A DNA stretch of 10,826 bases from CAYHHI01 sp964356335 (GTDB lineage: Bacteria; Arandabacterota; Arandabacteria; Arandabacterales; Arandabacteraceae). Shown piece by piece: positions 6,102 to 10,826 of this stretch. Made by a program: the position numbers and the translations under genes. Every line of letters starts with the position of its first letter. Position 1 is the first letter of the stretch. Location of the stretch: the NCBI GenBank assembly GCA_964356335.1, contig CAYHHI010000065.1, forward strand, positions 1-10,826, read 5' to 3'. The notes under the pieces were generated by a model. That model had not been told where the DNA came from and made no database searches. It saw only the letters and a program-made list of their open reading frames with translations.

Positions 6102-7468
6102 ACCATGGTTTCATGCGGCGAGTCGTATTGGCAGTTATCATCTTGTGCGCAATGGCGCTATGCGTTCCATTGTGCGTCTACTGCATTGAACTAGTGAAAG
6201 AAGTACCCACGTCGATTGCCAGTTGGGGAGACATGCCAGCAGGGAACAGGAGCAAAAGGCTGCTGGTCGTTGCAAATGACCTGATTCCCGGCAAATCCAC
6301 GCCGATGGTTGTGGTTGCTGGTGACCGTGAGGTGGCGTACTTTGACGGCGCCACTTTGGAGCCAATTGGCAGAAGAAGCTACTCGAGCGACGAGAAAGTC
6401 CTGATATCCGAAAACGGTCGATACGTCGCTGTGCGATCTCAGACCGAGCGGAGGAGTGAGAAGACGATCTACGGGACCCTGCGGATTGAGGACTGGCAGG
6501 GCCGCACACTTTGGAGGATGGACGCCTCGCTGTGGGACTGTATTTACGAGCCGGCTCCGCGCGGTGGGTTCATAGAGTATCCCTCGCCTACTCCGGCGAT
6601 GTATGAGTGGCCTGGCTCTGCAGGATTCAAGCTGGTACCGGAGTTTCGTAGGCACGGTTTGTGTATCTACGATGCGACGGGCAAGCTCCTGCTCGAAAGT
6701 GTGGAGCCCAGCGAAATTGGGTTCGCGCGTTTTGGCTGGGTCTCCCACGATGGCAGGTATCTGGCGTTCGCATATAACTGGTTCTCCCCAGAGAAGCGAG
6801 GCAAGGGGTCTCTCGCTGGTGACAAGAGCTGCCTCGTCGTGTACGATCTAATGGAGGGAAAGGAGCTGTGGCGTCACTATTTTGATAGCGGTGGTGTGAC
6901 TGACGCTCTCGTCTTGAGCGGCGAGGCTGGCAGGGTTCTGTGTGTAGCCCCGCCAGCCGGGACCGCGGACCTTATGGGTTCCCGTAGGAGCCTATACCTG
7001 TTCGATCTTAACGGGAAGGAGATCATGGAGAAGGCAATAGTGCCGGGTGGCAGCCGTTTCACGCTGGGCCGCCAGTTGGTTCTATCGGATGACGGCAAGC
7101 TGTGCGCTCTTGTGGTCGACCACTCCCGCATTTCTCTTGTCCGCATGGAGCATGGCGGCGCGGCATGGGAGTTCGAAGGGCCAGAGACGACGGGAACCAT
7201 AGAGTGCATAGGCGTGGCGAATGACGGGTCTGTACTGCTCGTGAGCCACGCGCGTGAGCGTGTTGCCAATGCACGAGGACTTATGATGGTAAATGGGGCA
7301 GGCCAGCTCGCGGATACGCTGGAACCCGATCAACTGAAGTGGCCCGGCCACACGCCCGAGTGCGCGATGTCCCGAGATGGGAAATCCTTGTGGGTGTTGA
7401 ACGGGAGTACGCTAGGCCTCTACTCCCTGGATGGGATCACTTCCCAGAAGGGGGGGCAGCTGCGGTGA
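6098..7468 (+). CDS. Exported beta-propeller-like protein
   Basis: A 456-residue protein with an N-terminal signal or membrane anchor (residues 7-30, RRVVLAVIILCAMALCVPLC). The rest is a chain of blade-like repeats of the WD40/PQQ type, with recurring DG/SDDG turns and hydrophobic strands: REVAYFDGATLEPIGR, ISENGRYVAV, WVSHDGRYLAFAYNW, CLVVYDLMEGKELWRHYF, LVLSDDGKLCALVV, VANDGSVLLVS and MSRDGKSLWVLNGSTLGLYS. Such propellers usually bind partners outside the cytoplasm; no catalytic motif was seen and the substrate is unknown. ATG 6098 has GGAG eight bases upstream and a promoter at 6046-6073. Its stop overlaps the GTG of copy C (GTGA), which could couple their translation. The gene fills the space between partial copies B and C of the small gene almost exactly. 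Confidence 0.75.
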   Translation: MNHGFMRRVVLAVIILCAMALCVPLCVYCIELVKEVPTSIASWGDMPAGNRSKRLLVVANDLIPGKSTPMVVVAGDREVAYFDGATLEPIGRRSYSSDEKVLISENGRYVAVRSQTERRSEKTIYGTLRIEDWQGRTLWRMDASLWDCIYEPAPRGGFIEYPSPTPAMYEWPGSAGFKLVPEFRRHGLCIYDATGKLLLESVEPSEIGFARFGWVSHDGRYLAFAYNWFSPEKRGKGSLAGDKSCLVVYDLMEGKELWRHYFDSGGVTDALVLSGEAGRVLCVAPPAGTADLMGSRRSLYLFDLNGKEIMEKAIVPGGSRFTLGRQLVLSDDGKLCALVVDHSRISLVRMEHGGAAWEFEGPETTGTIECIGVANDGSVLLVSHARERVANARGLMMVNGAGQLADTLEPDQLKWPGHTPECAMSRDGKSLWVLNGSTLGLYSLDGITSQKGGQLR

Positions 7469-7704
7469 GACTCGGTCTCGTTCAGGTGGCCAAGGCCATA
7501 GCTGATGGCAAGGTGAAACCCACCGTCTCAGACTTGGATAGACTCATCAGGCTGGAAGAATTCTTAAGAGAGGAAGGGGTGGGAGGCGAGCAGACGAAGG
7601 TTGTCATAGAATGGCGTGATGCTGACGCTCCGACTGAGGAGCGAGACAGCGAACCCGAGGTGAGAACGCTGAGAACCGCTGAACCCAAAGTTGGTTCTCC
7701 CTAG
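7465..7704 (+). CDS. Small conserved protein, copy C, with altered N-terminus
   Basis: A 79-residue protein starting at GTG 7465, which overlaps the upstream stop codon (GTGA). It reads MRLGLVQVAKAIADGKVKP, then TVSDLDRLIRLEEFLREE, then GGEQTKVVIEWRDA, and an acidic tail. Compared with copy A it lacks the first 15 or so residues; similarity begins at GLVQV. From there 44 of 50 residues agree and most nucleotide differences are silent, so the protein appears maintained. A G-run (7450-7456) in the end of the propeller gene may serve as its Shine-Dalgarno. Function unknown; no signal peptide, so cytoplasmic. Confidence 0.65.
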   Translation: MRLGLVQVAKAIADGKVKPTVSDLDRLIRLEEFLREEGVGGEQTKVVIEWRDADAPTEERDSEPEVRTLRTAEPKVGSP

Positions 7705-7742
7705 CCCGAGTCTACGGGATTCCCGAATAGCGGATTATCTGC

Positions 7743-7748
7743 TATAAT
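7743..7748 (+). promoter_or_regulatory. -10 box of the promoter for the chimeric secreted gene
   Basis: A perfect TATAAT lies 51 bp before the ATG at 7800. The matching -35 place (7720-7725, TTCCCG) is weak at 17-base spacing. The downstream sequence GCTATCTGAGCACAGCG resembles that after the TATAAT at 6068-6073. Confidence 0.5.
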
Positions 7749-7785
7749 GCTATCTGAGCACAGCGTAAGAGCGCTGCATAGTGAA

Positions 7786-7793
7786 GGGGGGGG
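7786..7793 (+). promoter_or_regulatory. Ribosome binding site made of a G8 run
   Basis: GAA followed by eight G bases, six bases before ATG 7800, forms the Shine-Dalgarno of the chimeric secreted gene. A homopolymer of this length at this place could vary in length by slippage and so change translation strength; that is inference. Confidence 0.5.
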
Positions 7794-7799
7794 ACGCTC

Positions 7800-8564
7800 A
7801 TGAAGCACCTGTCAATGGTTCTGTTTCTCGTGCTTTTCGTCGCTGCTGGGGCATCAGCTGGTACCCGGCACGTCTGGCCGGACGGCACTGGTGATGCACC
7901 CACCATTCGAGCATGGATTGACTCGGCGGGGGTTGACATCGTGATGGCTAACATGTGCACCGTCCAGCTGGCCTTTGAGGACTTTGCGGTCATGTCGGAT
8001 GGCTACTATCCTACTGACAGTGCTTCGGTGATGCCGGCCGGTCAGACCGTGGAGGAGCTCTGCCCCGACGTCAACAACGACGGGATCGGCGACTGGCCAA
8101 TCAATCCGTTCACAGGTTGCGAGAGCATGTTCACTTGGAACGCCGATCCGTGCACCGCGGGCGATATGGGAGATAATCCGGCGCGCGCCACCAGCTATAG
8201 GATCAGGGGTTGCGATGGGGACGGTAACCTGCTCCCGTTCGAGCTGGCATCTGCGAGCGTGCCGTGGGAGCCAGGAGGTTCTCTGACCAAACACGGTCTG
8301 GTTCAGAGCCACCCCAATCCCTTCTATGCGACAACAGTGATTCAGTACGAGTTGTCGGAGGTTGGACCGGTCAGACTCCAGGTGTACGACACACGAGGAA
8401 GGCTGGTAAGGACGTTAGTCAATGGTGTGGGACAGGTCGGCCAGTTCCAAGTGGAGTGGAATGGACTCGACGATGTGGGTCAACCTATTGCACCTGGGTT
8501 CTACTTCTGTCGATTCTGCTCGAACGGTTGCACGGAGACTGTACGAATCGTCTTGGCAAAGTGA
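7800..8564 (+). CDS. Secreted chimeric protein: beta-helix-type start, pilin-like body, FlgD-Ig / sorting C-terminus
   Basis: A 254-residue protein. Residues 1-20 are a signal peptide with an ASA cleavage site. Residues 21-45 (GTRHVWPDGTGDAPTIRAWI) are the opening of right-handed beta-helix (pectate-lyase-like) secreted proteins, which usually continue with a GD.V.L...Y coil. Here the text switches at about residue 46 to MANMCTVQLAFEDFAVMSDG and YYPTD, NPFTG, ATSYRIRG and GNLLPFELAS. That is the body of type IV pilin/pseudopilin-like proteins, but without their FTLIE N-terminal helix. Residues about 167-254 are a full sorting-type domain (LVQSHPNPF, VRLQVYDTRGRLVRTLV, EWNGLDDVGQPIAPGFYF). The parts look fused from three sources. 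It is probably exported; its job is unknown. It has its own -10 box and a G8 Shine-Dalgarno. Its 3' end converges on and overlaps a truncated SUMF1 gene. Confidence 0.7.
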   Translation: MKHLSMVLFLVLFVAAGASAGTRHVWPDGTGDAPTIRAWIDSAGVDIVMANMCTVQLAFEDFAVMSDGYYPTDSASVMPAGQTVEELCPDVNNDGIGDWPINPFTGCESMFTWNADPCTAGDMGDNPARATSYRIRGCDGDGNLLPFELASASVPWEPGGSLTKHGLVQSHPNPFYATTVIQYELSEVGPVRLQVYDTRGRLVRTLVNGVGQVGQFQVEWNGLDDVGQPIAPGFYFCRFCSNGCTETVRIVLAK

Positions 8565-9203
8565 ACCGCGATCAGTATCCCAGGCGACATCACTCACAAG
8601 TGGCTTACCGCTCCAATCGAGGTTGTCTCTGACCCACGCCGATGTCGCCGCAACGTAGCCGTGGTCATATGCCCATTGAAGGGCATCCCGGTACTCCTTC
8701 CTCGTCACCTCATACTTACCCAAGTAGAAGGCGTGCGCCAGGGTGACTATGTGCTGATCTTCTCCGCAGTCTCCGACACCGTCCCCCATCGTGAAGGTCC
8801 CAGCGCGGACAAGTGCCATCACCGGCTCTGGATCAGTCGTCAAGGTCCGGGTCGTGGCATCCGTCAGCCCTCCGGTGTCCTTCACCTCAAGCTTGATTGT
8901 CCAAGTCCCAGTTGTCCCATACGTGTGGCTCGCCGTCTTGGTCGCAGTCCACTCAGTGTCCGACGTCCCGTCGTTCTCCCAGTCCCAACGTACCTGAAGC
9001 GCAGAGGGCGTGTCCTCAGCATCAGAGGAACCTGACGCATCAAACTGGAAGACAGTATGCGAGGTCCCCGACGTCGGATTCATCCCAAAGTATGCTGTGG
9101 GGGCCACGTTGGGGGATTGAGGATTATTCTCGGCACAGGCGAAGACCAGCGTCATTAGGGCAACGATAAGTATACCAACCGCGCTCGCACGTTTCGTGGA
9201 CAT
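8415..9203 (-). pseudogene. Truncated PKD-SUMF1 lipoprotein
   Basis: Residues 1-23 are a lipoprotein signal (ILIVALMTLVFAC). Residues about 33-125 form a PKD domain (PTAYFGMNPTSG, FDASGSSDAED, VRWDWENDGTSD, ASHTYGTTGTWTIKLEV). From about 127 a SUMF1 domain starts just as in the lipoprotein at 4637-5683 (ALVRAGTFTMGDG, HAFYLGKYEVTRKEY, RDALQWAYDHGYVAAT). Similarity fades at about residues 195-212. From residue 213 the frame is simply the antisense of the chimeric gene's C-terminus, so all later SUMF1 motifs are gone. The break lies near 8565-8605. The intact part was a two-domain lipoprotein in the envelope; this copy is probably inactive. ATG 9203 has GGAG seven bases upstream. Confidence 0.72.
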
Positions 9204-9239
9204 TACGGCTCTCCAATTGGGACGAACGCCCGGGGGCCT

Positions 9240-9410
9240 TTAGGCCAAGGGAATACGCCGGGGCCATACCTTACCCTCTCCGGTAGTGGGGAGCCGATAT
9301 AGGTGACCGAGCTGCGGCCCGCAGCAATTCCGCTCAGCGCAACCAGTCGAGAACAGCCCCACGAGGCACGCAACCAAGGCTAAGGTCTTCCAACGAAACA
9401 CGCGTGGCAT
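9240..9410 (-). CDS. Lipoprotein stub
   Basis: Starting at ATG 9410, 56 residues: MPRVFRWKTLALVACLVG, then LFSTGCAERNCCGP and a short tail. It has a positive N-region, hydrophobic core and lipobox (FSTGC), so the lipoprotein signal is convincing. The 33 residues after the Cys show no domain, and the frame ends 36 bp before the ATG of the truncated PKD-SUMF1 gene on the same strand. It is like a lipoprotein start whose body was replaced by unrelated DNA. A longer frame starts at 9464, but those extra residues do not look like part of a signal. Confidence 0.45.
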   Translation of the reverse strand: MPRVFRWKTLALVACLVGLFSTGCAERNCCGPQLGHLYRLPTTGEGKVWPRRIPLA

Positions 9411-9633
9411 GGCCACACTCCTGGCCCCAAATGGGCCGGCAGGACTCTGCGCCAGGGCATGCAAGCCCGCGGTTCATGGGCTAGCGCACCCAGTTCGCTC
9501 GCGCCCAAATCATACACGTGTCATGGTGATTCGTCTATTGCTTCTTGGAAGAGCGGGAGCCTTTCCCGTCGTGATGGTGTGGTGGCAGTGCGAGAGATGA
9601 CACCAGACTGAATCAATGCGGGGGAACCTGTCC

Positions 9634-10464
9634 TCACTTTACCAGGCATTCCCTGCAGGAGAGGCCCTCAGAACGCGCCCTATATGCTCCCTGGTGACCT
9701 ATTGGCTCCGCCATCAAGGCAATTCTGATATGATCAAGCCGCCAACGGACTGTCGAGATATTGAGATAGTAGTGGTTGTGCCCCCTACTATTCACTCCAC
9801 CAAGGTATGTGAAGATCTTTGACGGGCCTATCCACGAGTCAGTGCTGTCGTAGTACCAAACACAGCCGTCGCTGATTATCGGATCATCGGCATCAAAGGC
9901 GACCATGGCCTCATTGAACTGAACGCAGCAGGAGCAGTTATATGCCGGTTTCAGTATTTGGGGGTTTAGTGAACTCGAGTATGAGTATAAGTATCCCTCG
10001 GTTGCCGTACTGTCACACCGACCAAAAACCGTGAATGGGAAAAGGCGCGGTTCTCTCCCGGCCTGTTTGACTTCCAAAGTGTAATCACCCAGGGCGACGT
10101 AGTCCCCCGGATCAGGATATGTGCACTCCAGCATCTCGAACCGTTTGTTTGCCTCATTCCACTGCTCGTGAACACCCAGTGAATCCCAGCTCCAGCATCC
10201 GCCAATGGGATTAGTGATCTTCATTGAGGAGATATGGGAATACTCGGCAGAATCTTCCAAGTACACACAGAACGTGATTACAGCCGTCGCTGACCGCCCA
10301 GGGCAAGGTTGGTTCGATATATCCTCAATAACCCACCAGACACTCCTTACCTCAGGCGCGCGCTGAACCGTTTCCTTCTCGTTCGTATCGTTTATGCCAC
10401 AGGATGTCAGCAAAACCACCGCGAGCACTGATATTGCTGTGACGAGCACCGATACTGTCTTCAC
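9634..10464 (-). CDS. Lipoprotein of unknown function
   Basis: A 276-residue protein starting at GTG 10464. Residues 1-22 are a lipoprotein signal (VLVTAISVLAVVLLTSC, lipobox LTSC). The body is rich in Trp, Tyr, Ser and Cys; segments such as VRSVWWVIEDIS, AVITFCVYLED, GDYTLEVKQAG and PFTVFGRC read as beta strands, perhaps one or two Ig-like domains. Several Cys (for instance CSCC at about 178-181) could bind metal or form disulfides. No family is recognised. The last 25 residues (MAEPIGHQGAYRARSEGLSC then RECLVK) differ in character and may be read-through past a breakpoint. GAGG lies seven bases before the GTG, and a short leader ORF ends one base before it. A good promoter is at 10558-10586. 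Confidence 0.65.
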   Translation of the reverse strand: MKTVSVLVTAISVLAVVLLTSCGINDTNEKETVQRAPEVRSVWWVIEDISNQPCPGRSATAVITFCVYLEDSAEYSHISSMKITNPIGGCWSWDSLGVHEQWNEANKRFEMLECTYPDPGDYVALGDYTLEVKQAGREPRLFPFTVFGRCDSTATEGYLYSYSSSLNPQILKPAYNCSCCVQFNEAMVAFDADDPIISDGCVWYYDSTDSWIGPSKIFTYLGGVNSRGHNHYYLNISTVRWRLDHIRIALMAEPIGHQGAYRARSEGLSCRECLVK

Positions 10465-10465
10465 A

Positions 10466-10525
10466 TTAGCCTCTGTCTGGAAGATCGAGCACAGTAACCA
10501 GAATAGCGAGAAGCATTAGGACCAT
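10466..10525 (-). CDS. Short hydrophobic leader ORF upstream of the lipoprotein
   Basis: A 19-residue frame, MVLMLLAILVTVLDLPDRG, with AAGG upstream, in the leader between the promoter at 10558-10586 and the lipoprotein. Its stop TAA lies one base before the GTG of the lipoprotein, a spacing that fits translational coupling. It may be a regulatory upstream ORF or the remnant of another signal peptide. Confidence 0.3.
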   Translation of the reverse strand: MVLMLLAILVTVLDLPDRG

Positions 10526-10557
10526 ATCTGCCACCTTCTTGGGTCTCTATCGGTAGT

Positions 10558-10586
10558 AGTATAGCGCACTCTCAGGCCAAGTCCAA
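10558..10586 (-). promoter_or_regulatory. Sigma70-type promoter of the lipoprotein at 9634-10464
   Basis: On the minus strand TTGGAC (10586-10581), a 17-base spacer and TATACT (10563-10558). Start of transcription would be near 10551, giving a leader of about 87 nt that contains the short ORF at 10466-10525. Confidence 0.55.
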
Positions 10587-10682
10587 TTGCCATGTGAGCC
10601 TAGGAGACTGCGCCTATCCTATGAGAGGCCCGACCATGGCGACGAACGCTGACTTCCAGACTGCATTCTTCAAGGTGAGGAA

Positions 10683-10826
10683 CTACAGCCTTTCCAACGC
10701 TCGTCGCAGAGCCTTATCCTCGACTCGGGCGTAGATCTCCGTCGTGCTGATGTGCTTGTGCCCGAGTGCGGTCTGGACAAGCCGGAGGTCGCCGCTACTT
10801 TGGTAGACGTTCATGGCAAAGGTGTG
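10683..10826 (-). CDS. Tyrosine recombinase/integrase, C-terminal end (5' partial)
   Basis: The frame enters from the right edge and ends at TAG (10685-10683), giving 47 residues. HTFAMNVYQSSGDLRLVQTA matches the HxxA/R helix with the conserved His; LGHKHISTTEIYARV follows with the second catalytic His (LGH) and the nucleophile Tyr (IY). The Arg of the first helix lies outside the window, and the position three after the first His is Ala, as in some XerC/D-like enzymes (HTFA). Such enzymes cut and join DNA at specific sites (phage and element integration, Xer resolution, integrons). The subtype cannot be set from this piece. Its place at the edge of a mosaic region suggests it marks an integrated element. 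Confidence 0.85.
   Translation of the reverse strand, partial: HTFAMNVYQSSGDLRLVQTALGHKHISTTEIYARVEDKALRRALERL

Noticed and set aside
4319..9410. Integron-type gene cassette array with attC sites
   Set aside because: Genes face both ways, no GTTRRRY/RYYYAAC site pairs were found at the gene ends, and the recombinase end does not lie in the usual attI position.
9600..9640. Possible REP/insertion-sequence end (GAGGACAGGTTCCCCCGC on the minus strand) at the end of the lipoprotein
   Set aside because: Only one copy in the window and no transposase or matching inverted repeat, so it is not supported as a mobile element.
10636..10734. + strand frame of 32 residues (MATNADFQTAFFK...)
   Set aside because: It overlaps the convincing integrase C-terminus in antisense and lacks a good binding site; the opening looks protein-like, but this is too little to support a gene.
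1..10826. tRNA, rRNA, CRISPR array, riboswitch
   Set aside because: Both strands were read; no cloverleaf, evenly spaced repeats or known aptamer core was seen.

Overview
The window looks like an accessory, rearranged stretch of a bacterial chromosome with fairly high GC. Three proteins end in the FlgD-Ig/type-A-sorting-like C-terminal domain (PNPF-type start, VYDxxGRxVR, WDGxDDxGxxVxxGxYF). Several others are lipoproteins or secreted proteins, with PKD, FGE-sulfatase (SUMF1) and beta-propeller-like folds. This mix is typical of FCB-group and neighbouring uncultured phyla (Eisenbacteria-, Latescibacterota- or Fibrobacterota-like). The phylum is inferred from domain style, not proven.

Left part (1-1642, + strand): the last 42 codons of a secreted protein with a sorting-type C-terminus, then about 500 bp without a convincing gene that holds three perfect hairpins. 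Next come a winged-helix DNA-binding protein of the phage/plasmid replication type and the N-terminal third of a D12-class DNA adenine methyltransferase that lacks its catalytic motif. These two look like remnants of a mobile element. Middle left (1824-3988, - strand): a 494-residue secreted protein with a sorting domain, a strong Shine-Dalgarno and a good sigma70-type promoter about 355 bp upstream, then a lipoprotein leader with almost no body.

Centre (4319-7704): three copies of one small gene (A intact, B cut at the 3' side, C with an altered 5' end), all on the + strand. A minus-strand SUMF1-domain lipoprotein lies between A and B, and a secreted beta-propeller-like protein lies between B and C. 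A and C differ mostly at silent positions, so the small protein seems to have been under selection. Right part (7800-10464): a secreted chimeric protein (beta-helix-type opening, pilin-like body, sorting-domain tail) converges on a truncated PKD-SUMF1 lipoprotein. A lipoprotein stub and a 276-residue lipoprotein with a short leader ORF follow.

Right edge (10683-10826, - strand): the C-terminus of a tyrosine recombinase with the catalytic H, H and Y region visible. Overall the window reads as a mosaic of gene starts and ends joined at several breakpoints, with surface or secreted proteins as the main cargo and recombinase, methylase and replication-type genes at its edges. Whether the recombinase drives the shuffling is inference. 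No tRNA, rRNA, CRISPR array or complete insertion sequence was seen.
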